Positions 11,541-32,708 of a stretch of 64,000 nt of DNA are shown piece after piece. The notes beneath the pieces are model-generated. The model was given only the letters and a program-made list of their open reading frames with translations. It searched no databases and had not been told where the DNA came from. The stretch is from contig KV908590.1 in the NCBI GenBank assembly GCA_002005505.1, positions 90,001-154,000 on the forward strand, given 5' to 3'. The DNA is from Botryococcus braunii. Lineage: Eukaryota > Chlorophyta > Trebouxiophyceae. The translations under genes and the position numbers were made by a program. Position 1 is the first letter of the stretch. Each line of letters starts with the position of its first letter.

Positions 11541-12300
11541 TGAATGTCTCAGGCAATTGATATTCTAGGTCACCGTGAGGTGGAAATTTTTTAAACTGTC
11601 CATTTTTGTGGATTCCATGGTACTCATGTGCTGTGTAAGGAGGCAAGGGTGGAGTGATCACAGTGTGGAAAGGGCAGGGGAGCCCTCGTCCGAAAACATG
11701 CAGCCGCATGCCAGTAGTGCTGTTGCACTTCATTGTGTTCAACAACAGATGTTGCGCTTCTAAAGAACATGAACAGGATGTGGGTTTTCTTGTTTAAGAG
11801 TGAGATGTGAGTGGCTGCAACTTACCTTGGGTTAGTTTTATTTACGTAGTGATTACTGCTGAGCCTAGATAACAAAAATGGGCAGTGGTATACTGAATGG
11901 TCTTGGTGTGCTGTGTGGCATTTGTAGCTGAATGAACCTGGCGTCCTTTGTGGAATTTATCCATAGTACTAGGTTTTGCACTGCTGACATGCTGGACATT
12001 ACACAAAGCAGTTTGAATCTGGGTTTCTTGAAATGTTTAGTTGCAAGGGTTGAAAACTTGGTAAGTTGATGCCGTACACCCTAAAAGCGGCCCAGCCATC
12101 CCACAGCGTGGGGTGCATGGAGTTGCAAAATTTGTCTTCTGTGGTCCGACCTCATCGTCAGCAGATCTCAGATGATTTCAGCTCGTTACGGAACAAGTTC
12201 TGAGATTTGCTCATCGGGTGCACTGGGAAAGGTTGTCTACTTGCATCGAGATCGTATAAGTCTTTGTGTGTGGATGCCCCATGGATGGGAGGGTGGCATC
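11541..12300 (+). other. TPS 3' flank, probable 3' UTR
   Basis: No further coding motif is seen. The flank probably holds the 3' UTR; the polyadenylation site cannot be fixed. Confidence 0.4.
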
Positions 12301-12314
12301 TATGCGAGTGCGCG

Positions 12315-12316
<2 letters not shown>

Positions 12317-12360
<44 letters not shown>

Positions 12361-12368
12361 TGTGTGGG

Positions 12369-12400
<32 letters not shown>

Positions 12401-12535
12401 TGCGCGCGCGGGCGCACGCGGGGTGTATGTGTGGGGGGGGGAGGGAGGAAGAGGAGGGGTTGGGGAGGAGGGGGGAAGGAGAGGGGGAGAGAGAGCGGGA
12501 CGGGGGGAAGAGAGGGAGAGAGAAGTTGGGAGGGG
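12317..12535 (+). repeat. (GT)n microsatellite followed by G/A-rich tract
   Basis: An interrupted (TG)n lies at about 12317-12400, followed by a purine-rich GGGGAGGA-type stretch to about 12550. The apparent Cys/Val-rich and Gly/Arg-rich frames here are artefacts of these repeats. Confidence 0.9.
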
Positions 12536-12639
12536 GTTTGGAGGAGGAGGTGAGTGGGGAAGTGTACATCTCTAATGGTACTTGCAAATTGGACTTCTTT
12601 CCCATCTGCGGAAAACTGGGATAAAATGGTGGTTTGGGG

Positions 12640-14700
12640 TTACAGACACCTGTGTGCTATGATTTGAAGTGGTCCTCAGGTGTGGCAAAGATTGTGTAGT
12701 GCATCTAGAAGTGTCACGAAGCGAGACCTTTGTAGCTATGGTCCCTACAACCTTATGCTCATCCTTCCACAGAGGCAGGTTATGTGGAATGTGCCAAGAT
12801 ATTTTGTCGTCTTGCTGCGAAAGTAGTTGTGGCTCATAGCAGTGGTACGCAATTAGGTGTGGCCGTTCCGGGTCTTGAAAAATTTGTACTTGTCAAAGCG
12901 TTGTGCCGTGTGGTGTCACATCGCTGTGTCCTGAGTCACTTGCCACATTTCGTGCTCTAAATTGCGAACCTGAAGCGTGACAGAGAATTTTGGACGGTAG
13001 CTCGAGGGGTGCTGAAGTCAGGGGCTTAGTACTGGTGTCAATGTAGCTTCTGCACTGAAGGCAAGTATTCCCCGGCATGCTGGGGTGGGAACTTCTGCAG
13101 GTTGTTGGGCACTAGCCTCCACGACTCATTCTTACGGAGAGAGTATAATGAGTGACGTGAGATAACTGGCTTTCTGGTATAGCTCTATTTAGCGGGGAGT
13201 CGTGCCATGGCTGCATGCCATTGCATGCATCAGGTCCATAGTTGGTGGAGGAAGGGTTTCGATGTGAGGTGGGGTTGGCCGTGGAGTCCGAAAGCTTGGT
13301 ACTGGGGCAATTCAAGTGTTCAGGACAATGTCATCGGACCTTTGCGTATTGGTTGCACCATTGCGGAGTGCATGCCCACTATTGTTGGCTGCACCTGTTC
13401 GCACTAGCGCCTACATGATAATCAGGACGAAGCAAGCAGACACGGATTAAGTGACAGCCAGACCTTCCACTCCTGGAAGTTTTGAGTACCTTTCCTTTCT
13501 GTCCTTTGATGTTGTGTTGGTTTTCCCGTGTTTTGGTTAATGATGGGATTGAGGTGATTAGACCGCGGAAGGCATGGCCTTGTCCTGGTGGTTGGTCTGA
13601 AATCAAAATCAGCCTCCCTTGCATTTTTTCTGTGGTACCTTTCAACGGCAGGAGACATGTACCATTTGCAGTTGCAAACGAAACGTGGAGCCTAAGGCTT
13701 CCTTGTAGGAACTTCCTACGACATACCCTCCCAAACACAGAAAAGATCCCCCGGGGGGGGGGGGGGGGGGGGAGGGGGCGACAAAATACATGTATACAGA
13801 GTGATTGCGTAGCATGTCCACCCACCATCTCTGGAAGTCTTTTTATGCTGCACGTCACCCCGAAAAGGACAGTAGTTGTCTTGCATTTCGTAGCAGAACA
13901 ATATCAAAACCCAAAGAACTGGAAAGTCTGACCACGGTTTCTTGCTTAAGACATGTACAGTTTTTATGTTGGTTAAAAGTTGTAGCCTCTTATATCATAG
14001 TGCAGACAGCCACAACGTATTTCATGCACAGTGCAGACTTTCTGTATGCTTGAACCGCAAATCTGGTACATTGTAAAGAAGGGACTAAAACTGACTGAAA
14101 GGCAAGAGAGAGGGTTTCAAATGAAAAGTAAAATGTATGCCATCTGTACTTTTACCGATGGAGTTTCCTTGATGGTAACTCCGGCAACGATGCCGTAAGA
14201 CTTGCTTGTTTAATTATGAATGTCTTGGTCGCCAGGGTTGCTATGTACCTTGATTAGTTGGAGCAGACCCCAGCTTTCTCCACTCCCATCCTTGCGAGTT
14301 CTGACAGATTGCCCCCGTCCCTCCCCCCCCCCCCGGGGGGGTCCTCGTCCTTGGGCCCCTGCTGCGAAATGCTTGTTTTGTAATTGCCTCCCGTGGGCAG
14401 GGGGAGTTGGGGGCAAGGAGAGGACGGCATAGAGCCGGCTGCCCCCATCCAGGTCCTGGCCCGTGGAGGGGTGGGGGTTGGGGGCCAGCCACGGGGAGCT
14501 CGCGACCCTGTCCCATGGATGAAGTCATACGTTTTTCAAGGGTCCTCATACACACAGCATGCAGGATGCTTGGGGTCCTGTTCATTGCAGTAATGTAACG
14601 TACTATTAGTGTACTCATGGTGCAATCACCTACATGAAACGCTTACCAGTCCATGCAAGACAGCAACCGGTATGACCCGATGTGACCTAGCACTATTAAT
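12640..14700. other. intergenic, no gene recognised
   Basis: Open frames are short and without motifs. A C4G18-type run lies at about 13748-13772, and a C-run meeting a G-run at about 14325-14341. I see no conserved exon. Confidence 0.45.
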
Positions 14701-14818
14701 TACTCGTTGACATGCACATAATCTGCACCAAATATATGGAGGGGAGAGGAAATGAATCGTGCTCTTGCGGGCGCTGTCCCCCTCACACCCCCCCCCTCTG
14801 GGCGGCCCGGGGGATTGG

Positions 14819-15014
<196 letters not shown>

Positions 15015-15382
15015 TGTTAGGTTATGGGCATTCGGCATCACCTGTAAGCAAGCAGACAGGTCGTAAGTTCGTGCCACTCCAGCTACCGTCCTTGACGACT
15101 ATGTGCTCTTTAGACACATGCAACTGCATGAACAAGACTGGCATCCTTATGTGCCCAGTATCTTTCCAAACCAGTTGCTCGACTATGCGGTGATCGCAGC
15201 TTTAATAGTCCTTTCACACTAACGCGTAATCTAAATCAGATTGTACCTTATGTTCGAAATAGACCTCATCCGAACGTGTCTTGAGGTACCTTATGTGGAT
15301 AGTGGACCCGTATCCTAATAATGTAAATTTGAAGATCACCTAAAGCACAAGGCATTCTATAATGTATGTTCACAACTCAACA
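15015..15382 (-). repeat. LTR (3' LTR in element orientation)
   Basis: A 368-bp LTR with TG..CA ends, nearly identical to 18899-19266. Confidence 0.92.
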
Positions 15383-15391
15383 CTTCCCCTT
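15383..15391 (-). other. polypurine tract of the copia-type element
   Basis: AAGGGGAAG on the minus strand abuts the 3' LTR. This is the expected primer site for plus-strand DNA synthesis in LTR retrotransposons. Confidence 0.75.
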
Positions 15392-15461
15392 GCCTGCATG
15401 CTTTATGTGTATCGTCTCAGTCCTAGTGAATCCCTATGACTAACACCACGGACTTGTTAAG

Positions 15462-15930
15462 TTGTTTGGTCATAAACTCAGCCACATTGTGAGCAGATTC
15501 CACATAGGGGATATCTGCCAGTCCCTCTCCTATGGCCTCCCTAGCTTAGTGGCATCCACAAAGCCTTCACGCTCGGGTACCTTCCCTCGAAGAGTTAAAG
15601 CTAACTCTTGGGTGTCCCTAAGATACTTCAGCACTCGAATGGCTTCACTCCAGTGCGAAGTGGTAGGGCTCATTCTGTACCTTGGCAACACACCAACTGC
15701 CTATGCAATTTCAGATCTGGTGGTGTTGGCAATGTACCGGAGTGACCCTTTAAGCTCACAATACCGATGGCCAGGAGTGCCTGACCCTACTGACTCCACA
15801 TCCTTGGACTCGAGCCTGCTGCTAGCCACAAAGTCCTTGAACATTGGAGTATCAACTCCACGACCATCCTCACACACACCCTTTCCAACGTTTTGCAACG
15901 CTATTCTAAGTCCACAGACACCACTCATGT
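15462..15930 (-). pseudogene. degenerate copia pol fragment (end of RT / RNase H)
   Basis: The minus strand reads YCELKGSLRYIANTTR followed, after a stop, by AVGVLPRY, SHWSEAIRVLKYLRDTQ and GFVDA. These match the conserved block at the end of copia reverse transcriptase and the start of RNase H (Y-E-x-G-S-L-x-Y-x-x-x-T-R-P-D-I and R-x-L-x-Y-L-x-x-T). In-frame stops and the missing remainder of pol show that it is not functional. Confidence 0.75.
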
Positions 15931-15968
15931 ATACCGCAGTAATACCTCTGACAACAATTGAAGACTAG

Positions 15969-17220
15969 TCTCCTCGACGTGTTCAAATGACGACATGAAT
16001 TTAACACGTACCTGTCATGATGATCATGACAGCTAAACATACATGTAAACTCAAAATCCATCCCCTCACTTTCAAAGCCCCCCATACATTTCAACTGACC
16101 CTTTAGTCCGCGGCGCGACATCGAAACTAGTTGCGACCGTGATTTCCTGTGTGAGTTCCCTTTCTATCACCATATGGAGGCCAATACTTGCACAACCAAC
16201 ATGACCCAGGACTTACTGCTTGAGTACTTTCAAGTTGTCTTGCCCTAACTCACATTGCTTCCCCTGGAAGTGCTATTACATGTTTCACGGTCCGTCGATC
16301 AAATTATATTTCTCCAACCTCTATACTTTTATTTGGTTAAGTATTTGAAGCATCAAGACTAAACAGACACCGTTACAAACGACCTGCACTCAAAAACGCA
16401 TCTAACAACTATGTTTCATGTTATATAACCTAGAGTCTGGATATCAACGACTTTCATCTGGAATTTTTCAAGATTTCTCACATATGGCCACAACTCCCAA
16501 ACTTGGCTCTGTGGCTATCTGTAAGAACTCTCTCTAGCTTTCATTGATTTTACTGGCTATCCCGGTCTAGCTTTCTAACGTGAGGGTGCACCGATGCATC
16601 AAGGCCTTAGGATTAAATTGTCTGTAACTGACAATTCTACCTCCCAAAGCTCACTTGTATTGGTCACAATGATGGTAGCTCACCTCTACCCTATTTATAC
16701 ACATAACCCTTAAAAAAGTCTTATCTATACACCATCAGTACTATGATCAGTCTCTAAGGGCGTTGCTGCAACAATACACATGACTTACAAAGTCACCAAC
16801 GCTTACGTGTGTTGGGTCAAATATCACCATCCTCTGCTTGAGGAGCTAGGGTCATCACAGGTACCTATCAGTAACCTCATGTTGAGCACAATAGATCCTC
16901 TTCATCATCACTACTAGACATTAGGCTACTCAACATCCAAATGCGCGAAAAACGCAACGCGCGCACGCGCGCAACGATAACTGATGAGCTTCCCCTGACC
17001 ACATTATGTCACAGATTAACCCAAAACTCTTCAAATTAATTCATTGTCCTCAGAAACCAATTCTTTTCCATGTCAATATCAGAATTAGCTTTACACATGC
17101 ATGTTAGCAATTTTTGGTGTTCATAATTTGGCCCATCTAACACTCATATCCTTTGTGTAGCCCGCACCATGGATTAAGACTAACTTGCAGCTATTTCTAC
17201 CCCTCTTTGCATTCCTAGAG
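15969..17220. other. interior of the copia-type element, non-coding
   Basis: AT-rich sequence with many stops in all frames. No gag, protease or integrase motif was recognised. A CG-rich patch (CGCAACGCGCGCACGCGCGC) occurs near 16950. Confidence 0.5.
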
Positions 17221-17665
17221 TCATTCATGTATATCACCTTAAACATTCTGGGTCAACTACCATGCATTGCAACGATAAAATTGTAATCTTCTGGTACCCA
17301 CAACTCACTCCTGGTCAGCCCAAAACCTTTCAACACCAGGTCATTCATGTATATCACCTTAAACATTCTAGGTCAATTACCCTATGGTCCATGCCAGACT
17401 GTAGGTCAGGGCGTGAAGCGCATGCATTGCGCAACGATACAATTGTAATCTTGTGGTACCCACAACTCACTCTTGGTCAGCCCAAAAACTTTCAACACCA
17501 GGTCATTGATGTATATCCCCTTAAACATTCTGGGTCAATTACTCTATGGTCCATGCCAGACTGTAGGTCAGGGTGTGAAGCGCATGCATTGCGCAACGAT
17601 AAAATTGTAATCTTCTGGTACCCACAACTCACTCCTGGTCAACCCAAAAACTTTCAACACCAAGT
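17221..17665 (+). repeat. 162-bp tandem repeat, about 2.7 copies, inside the copia-type element
   Basis: GCAACGATA followed by AATTGTAATCTTCTGGTACC recurs at about 17269, 17431 and 17593, giving a period of 162 bp. The first unit differs by a small deletion. 162 is divisible by three, which explains a 142-codon open frame across it; this is not taken as coding. Confidence 0.88.
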
Positions 17666-18009
17666 CAAAAAAAACCTCAGCATACCTTAGGGATTTTCAC
17701 AACACCACATACACAGACACACATAGAGAGGTCTCACAAGCCACACTGGACCCATATATGACCCTATGTAAGACCACTCAAGGTTTGAAAACCACGTTGG
17801 CCACACAACATCAGCCACACATCGCATTGACTACACATCATTGACCAGACACAACCAGTCAATGTCTAGTTTCACACTCTGGAAAACATGGAAGGAATGC
17901 CAGGCACATAAGACAAGTCATGACATTGATTACACAGCAGTTCCGATAAGAGGTCTTGACTCCGCAAGTGCACGACAGTTCAATGAGGCACACGACTCCC
18001 GATTTAGCA

Positions 18010-18173
18010 TTTCTCACCCTCAACATTAGGGACTAGCCATCAGCGAGTCCGAACGCGACACCTGATCAGCCTTTCTCACCCTCAACATTAGGGACTAGCC
18101 ATCAGCGAGTCCGAACGCGACACCTGATCAGCCTTTCTCACCCTTAACATTAGGGACTAGCCATCAGCGAGTA
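18010..18173 (+). repeat. 62-bp tandem repeat, about 2.6 copies, inside the copia-type element
   Basis: TTTCTCACCCTCAACATTAG recurs at 18010, 18072 and 18134 with near-identical flanks. Confidence 0.92.
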
Positions 18174-18898
18174 GCAGCGCAAACCACAATAAGAATGTGC
18201 TCAGTGGACTGGGGAACCAAAAGTCCCTTACCACCATATTGCACCAACTCCTGGCTGTTTACATATACACAATCAATGTCTTTCAAGCCCCAGCTCATGG
18301 ACATCGTTACACACGCTTACACATACAACACATATGTAAGCCCATCCCCATGCTGCAGTACCTGTACTGTTGCTCATGGTGTCTACCAATACCTGGATGG
18401 GGGCTCCCTAGGGTCCACCCACTTCTTCCCGCTGAGTATCACACTTGCTGTCAGTGGTTAGAGGTCATTCATAACTACTTTTGTTAATCTGACCCCCTTG
18501 ATCTCCAGCCTTAAGAGGGTGCAGACTTAAAAAGAAGCCTTTCTATTGGTTCACCTCTCAACCAGTACACTTACTGTAACACAGGAGCATCACTTCCTCT
18601 CTCAACTCATTGAGCCACACACTCACAATTTCAGATCCCAAATCATACACAACCTCCCATATGCACTCAAAATTTCACTCCTCCATCCCAAGGTGGTCTT
18701 CCGCCTCGTGCCCTTCCAACCGGCATTTCAGAATCAATTCGAATGGATTCTGAAGCATATACTGCGACATGAAGGCGGGGTACAAACTCCCTTTGGGACT
18801 GGAGTAGACTTGTGTAGTGTCCGCTGGCCACCAGTGCCTTGCCCAAAAACCACATATCGGCTTGTCCTCAGCACCCAGAGTTGGGTGGGCCCATAACC

Positions 18899-19365
<467 letters not shown>

Positions 19366-19439
19366 TGTGTGTGAGAGAGGGGGGGGGATCCGGAGAGAGG
19401 GGGGAGGGAGGGAGGGGGGAGCATTCCATGCCCAATGAA

Positions 19440-20524
19440 AATAAAGCCTGAAATTATACATGTATAGCTTAATGGTCTTACATAGGGCCAGTACATGTGC
19501 AAATCAAGGCAATTGCAGTACGTAGGATACAGGTTGTGCGGATAGGATATGCTTCACTTTCACATTAATTGCTGAAGAACGGCGATATTTAGAATAAAGA
19601 GTGAAGCGAGGTAAAAGTGAAATATAGCAGTCTCAGGCCCCCAATGCCCGAATAGTCACGTGTTTATCTTATAATGGCCGCAGGTGAAAAATTATACAGA
19701 CGGGGCAAATTTTAAGTCACAGTCAAAAACAGAAAAGATGAGGAGGACAAGAAAAGGAGGCGGGGGGGGGGGGGAGAAGAAAAAAGTAGGAAGGAAACAT
19801 GGGGAATTGGTGGGAGAGGGTGAGGCAAAGTAAATGGGAGAGGAAGGGGGGGGGGGCCCGGGGGGGATGTTTGGATTGACTGAGAGGAGTTGGGTCCGTC
19901 CGCACTAGAAGAAGGGAGATGGGTCCGTACGCACTGCGTCGTACCGTCACTGTACCACAGGGTTGGGATGGATCACACAAATACATTTTGGGGGCTGCGG
20001 CTTTGTGCAAAGGGCTCGTTCGTCGCCATGCTAATACGGAACGATCATTAGGAAATAACCATTATTGAACTTCTTTATTTCTTGAAAGGTCGGTGATGTT
20101 GTGTGCATTCTTGTGCCGACGAGCTGCTCGATACCTAAAAGTCAGGCTCAGTCCTTGAACTTATATTATTCAGCCGATGAATTAGTTTGAAACAGTAATG
20201 AAACGCACGTAAAGCTAGTTCTGGTGGGTTTCCGGGGTTTGGAGCATAAAAGATGCTAGTAGCATAGTATCGATCCGCATGTTCAACAGGCCCCGTCCTG
20301 CATAAGCTTGCTCAGAGTGCTACTTATAAATTTGAAATTTCATAAGTCTAAAACACTGCTATTAGTTTCTTTGAACTATGTAAACGAGTCTCCGCACCAA
20401 ACAAGTTACTTTACTGACCTTCTTTTGCCGTCACGCCGTCTTCTGCAGGTGTATCGTACAGCAGACTGCCGTCCCGTTTTTCTGAATATTTGCAATACCT
20501 AGACATTTATCCTGGCCCCGGAGC
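19440..20524. other. upstream flank of the symporter gene
   Basis: It contains a variant of the dispersed repeat near 19540 (GATAGGATATGCTTCACTTT), A/G-rich and G-run stretches at 19736-19866, and a repeated GGGTCCGT-CGCACT phrase at about 19890 and 19921. No core promoter could be fixed. Confidence 0.4.
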
Positions 20525-28202
<7,678 letters not shown>

Positions 28203-29700
28203 GCGAAGATCAGCCCCTCGGCGCTCTCAGGCACAGGCATGCCCCTAGATCGCTCCCTCGGCTCCGCTCCACCGCTACCCTCAAATAAAAGCCATTTTGG
28301 CCAAGGAGAGCCGAGCGGCCATGGTGAACTGAGCGGTGGAAGAGCCCAAACCACCCAGGCAACCCCATCTAACTCTCAGTGCCTCCATCTGAGTCTCAAT
28401 GGCTGCATCCCAGGCCTGGGATGCAACCCTTGGGAGCTGGTGGAATTGCCCGTTGGTTCATGCTGTTCCGCCACGTGGTCTCCTTTTACCTCAACTGGAC
28501 CTGGGAATAGAAAGATGGAGGCCGGAGTCCCAAACTCGCGCCCCAGTATCCCCGAGAAACCAGCTGCGCGTGGGCCTTGTGCGCCAGTTTTGAGTGAGGG
28601 CTGAGGGAAACCCCCCCATCATGTGCAACGAACAGAGGCTCATGTGTGGGAAGTCTCCGGTTCAAGCCCCGCTCGCTGCTGTCGTTGTCACTTGAGTTTT
28701 TTTTTTTGGGGGGGGGGGGGGGGCGCCTGCTCGCTGTGTGTGGATGCAATGGCCAACACCCCTGTGTCTGTCCTCTAGCATGGGTTATGGGACACACAGC
28801 CGTGATCAAGACAGACTGTGACGCGATTGGGACGGATGCTCACGTGACCGCAAGCCAATTTATTCGTATTCGTATTCTTTCAGCCTGGTGTTCTTGCGTT
28901 CTGCTGATCTCGTGTACTGAGCTGGCATAGGGGCTCTCTGGAGATCGACAGTGCGGGCAGGGCAGTGAGAGACACCGAACTCAGCTTGAGCTTGTCTGTG
29001 GGATGCATGTCCGAGTATTAGTCGAGTCTGGTCATGCTTGCCAGGTGGTTGGCCTTTGCAGACGACACTCCTGCTGAGAGGCCGACGCTGGTTTTAATAC
29101 ATTAGTTTTAAGGTAGACCTGTTTATTGGAGTTGTTGGCTTTCGAAAAGGACTACGCTGCTCTAAGGTCAACTCCAAGGGGTAAAGCTCCTGCTAGTCAT
29201 AAGCCAAAACACTTTCTGTGGCCTTAATTAGGCTGGGTCGTGACTCACGACCCAGCCTAACGACTCGTGACCCCTTAGGTCGTGACCCCTTGGGTACTGT
29301 GTACTAAGGTATACCGCTACAGGGGATGACGTGGCCTGAATGGCTTGGACGTGGCGGTAGGTGAGGCCGTTGTGCTTGTTCAAATCACGCTCTTGCGATG
29401 ATGATTTGGGCCCCCTTGGATACTACAGCCAAGGCAGTAGATGTACTTAGTTTCAAGCTCCATATGAGGCAAACTCCGGGATGGCAAGACTCCTGTTGCT
29501 ATCTGCACTCCCGGATACTACAGCCAGGGGAGCATGTTGGACGGGATAGACCTGTTTAGGACTGTAAGTCGTGGGTAGTTTTGTGGATAAGTTTTGTTTT
29601 GTGCCGCACCGTGGCTTGCGCAGCAAGTTGTCGTTTCTCTCATGCACTTGATGGCACCTCCTGCGTTCTCACTTATTCTGAGTATAGATGCATAAAGCAG
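28203..29700. other. symporter 3' flank, no gene recognised
   Basis: It contains a T11G17-type tract at 28689-28722, a 40-bp stretch shared with about 62830 (see findings) and a long palindrome at 29228-29260. A GGTTCAAGCCCC phrase near 28660 resembles a tRNA B-box, but no tRNA fold was found. Confidence 0.45.
29228..29260. repeat. 33-bp perfect palindrome (16-bp arms, 1-nt centre)
   Basis: TTAGGCTGGGTCGTGA and its exact reverse complement flank a single C. It is followed by two direct repeats of GTCGTGACCCCTT-type sequence near 29265-29293. Confidence 0.95.
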
Positions 29701-29703
29701 AAT

Positions 29704-30126
<423 letters not shown>

Positions 30127-30189
30127 GGCACGCGCGCCCGCGCATATCCATGGATGGGTGTGGCGAACCGGGGGGGGGGGGGGGGGCAT

Positions 30190-31731
30190 ACAAGAGTGCT
30201 GCACTAAAAGTTTACAGATACACATGAGAATGCAGACATAGTACAAGTCCACGAGAACATGTAAGGCCACTACATCAATGGCTGTTCAGGACCACAGGTC
30301 TAAGTCTGTTCGAACCTTCTGAAAAAAGACTTAATCGGACGGGCATGGGACACAATCCACCTGACAGGAGTTCTTGCTGGATCAAATGCCAGCCCCACTC
30401 CAGGGCGTGAGCCTTCGCCTGAGATCATGACCTCTACCTTTCATATCGGGACCTATTCCTGATATGAATGTCCCCATCGTCATGGGTCAGACGTCGAATG
30501 GAAGGCTCACTACTCTCAATACCGTCATGGAGGTGGAAAAATTGATACAAGAGAAACGAGTTGATGCAATCCCCTACCGATAGACGTGGGTCCTGGTCAG
30601 CGAAAAATTATCGCAAGACACAGAAGGACACCCCGTCGGAAATTTAAACTTTGGGGCTGTTTGCTGTTAACTAAACACAGCATGGTGTAACCTGGTAGGA
30701 ATTGCATTGCCTAACTCTACTTGCTTCCGTCCAGTTGCATCCACATTGTCGAGCTTTTGAGGCTTGGCTGTGAAGTAACGTCATGCCAGCTGCAGCGTCT
30801 CTGACTTCCACCGAACCCAGATGAAAATCAAAACTGGAAAGCCTCGGCGTGTGGGCTTGGCAATCCCACAATAAAACTGGGGTGACCTCATCGTTGAACC
30901 CGCTCTCTCTCCAAATACCCTGAATCATTTCTCAGAAATATTCTAAAAGTATACATCCTGAACCCAAGCGCAGCACCTAAACCACCATTAAACGCGGGGG
31001 CCTACCAATAAATGTGGCAGACTCCTTGATGGATCTTTGGAGACCTGCTTTGTGAGACTGACAGCCTACTCCATACTTTGCAGGCTGTCACTCAGACATG
31101 CCCCTCGTGCAGTAATCCAAACAGTGCCTCTGCAATGAAAATCCCCTACTGCCAACATTCTCAGCGAAGGGGAGGCCTTGCAGATTACAATGTGTGCTCT
31201 TGCACAATGACCAAAGAGGCTGGAGTTGTTCAACACACCCACCCGAATAATGACATCAACAACAAAATGGTCGACATCACAAGCATTCTTTTAATTGCTT
31301 CTGCAGTGAAGAAGTCATATGAAAGACTTGGTCATTCTACCTACGGCCCAAAACATTAGGGACATTAACCCTACTGCTGAACAATACGTTGGCTTGCAAA
31401 TCCTACATGTCGTCCTATGTGGCGACGCCAGGTTCACTCGCCCAATCTTGTCTGGGTCAATCCTGACCTAGACAAGAGTGGGAGAACACGAACATGCACA
31501 GCATCTGCTTTGCTCTCTGGGTCTGTCTTTGTTGTTCAAAGCCCTTTCCCAAGGAAACACTGTGACCTCAGATTCCACCGACACACAGTTCTGCTCTTCA
31601 GCAAAGTGACGAAAGTGTTGGGGCTTTGAAAAACTTTCAACATGACCCACACGCACAGACACTTTGACATGGCTCTCGTGTTGCTTCTCCTGTTCCTAGC
31701 TAAAGGGCGCTGAGAGTGCTGAAGTGCGGGC
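30190..31731. other. intergenic, no gene recognised
   Basis: Open frames of 85 codons (minus, 30671-30928) and 93 codons (plus, 31078-31359) have no family motif. They may be remnants or chance. Confidence 0.4.
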
Positions 31732-32292
31732 TTATTTATTTAACAACCCGTAACGAAGCAAAGAAAATGACAGAAACGACAATACCGTAATCGTGACAGC
31801 TGATCCCAGCACCCTGCACTTCACTGGGCCCTCCAGGCCGGTGCCATAATAATGCACTAGTCGGCTAAAGAAAAGTGCAAGACCAATCAAGTGGAGGACA
31901 AAGCCAGGCAATGCCCCGTCCAGCTCGCACAAACCAAACAAAAGCATTGTAAAAGGAATAAGCTCCGCAAAGTTCGCTTGCGCCTGCAAGAACCCAACGT
32001 TCATGGCCAGAGAACATGAAGGAATCAAGAGAGAGGGACGACCTGCGGAACACTGAGCCAAGATAGCAGTAGCCATATGGACTACACCTTCTACTTCTGT
32101 GAAGATTTTCAAGATTAGGGACCTCACCCGGATCGCTCGTGTCATAGGCATGTGCCCACCATCACCAAAGAGGACATTCCTCTGTGTGCGAAAACTGACG
32201 ACACGCATGGTTATGCCAGCGTAGAAAAAGGCTAAAAACCCACAATACAGTGAGGTGATTGGCAACCCCATACTGCCCCCAAAACTCTTCAT
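31732..32292 (-). CDS. MAPEG-family membrane protein, two exons
   Basis: Exon 1 is 32292-32128 and exon 2 is 31983-31732, both read on the minus strand, with a CGG-GTGAGG donor and a TTCTTGCAG acceptor. The spliced product is 138 residues, the normal MAPEG size, with four hydrophobic helices. Motifs: LYCGFLAFFYAGITMRVVSF, a basic loop with FGDGG, RAIR joined to AQANFAELIPF across the junction, then LLFGLCELDGA and LARVHYYG-like RLVHYYG. NFAEx-P is the family hallmark. MAPEG proteins include microsomal glutathione transferases and related bacterial-type inner-membrane proteins; this one resembles the YecN-like branch. The internal Met at residue 8 is an alternative start. The 144-bp intron is open and in frame. 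Confidence 0.85.
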   Translation of the reverse strand: MKSFGGSMGLPITSLYCGFLAFFYAGITMRVVSFRTQRNVLFGDGGHMPMTRAIRVRSLILKIFTEVEGVVHMATAILAQCSAGRPSLLIPSCSLAMNVGFLQAQANFAELIPFTMLLFGLCELDGALPGFVLHLIGLALFFSRLVHYYGTGLEGPVKCRVLGSAVTITVLSFLSFSLLRYGLLNK

Positions 32293-32651
32293 CCAACCTG
32301 CGATCAGGTTCCGGCAAGCACAGAACTACAAGCAATACCTCAAGACAATCTCCAACATACTATATCCAAGATCAATGGGCCTGCACAGGCCTGTCTATTG
32401 TTTATCGTGCACCCCTAATCCACTTTCTGCCCAAAACGTTCCCAATCACGACCAGCGCAATACGCCATCGCTGCTGGGCGATCGCGGACTCGGGCGAGAG
32501 ATAACAACTTATCGACAGGTAGGTTATATGTGCAGGGTTAACTGCAGTGAACGTGTGATTCACGTTCACGTGAGAGGACGAGACTAATGGGCGAAGGCAA
32601 TGCATATTGGGAGCATATCCTGTGACCTGGAGGATTTGATGCAACTGTTTA

Positions 32652-32656
32652 CCCCC

Positions 32657-32708
<52 letters not shown>

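Noticed and set aside
16100..17700. 142-codon frame over the 162-bp tandem repeat
   Set aside because: Openness follows from a period divisible by three; no retrotransposon domain matches.
17221..18173. Tandem repeats considered as a CRISPR-like array
   Set aside because: Units are long, contiguous and without unique spacers, and they lie inside an LTR element of a eukaryote.
28650..28672. tRNA-like B-box phrase GGTTCAAGCCCC
   Set aside because: No acceptor stem, anticodon arm or A-box at the right distance; a similar phrase near 61183 also lacks a tRNA fold.
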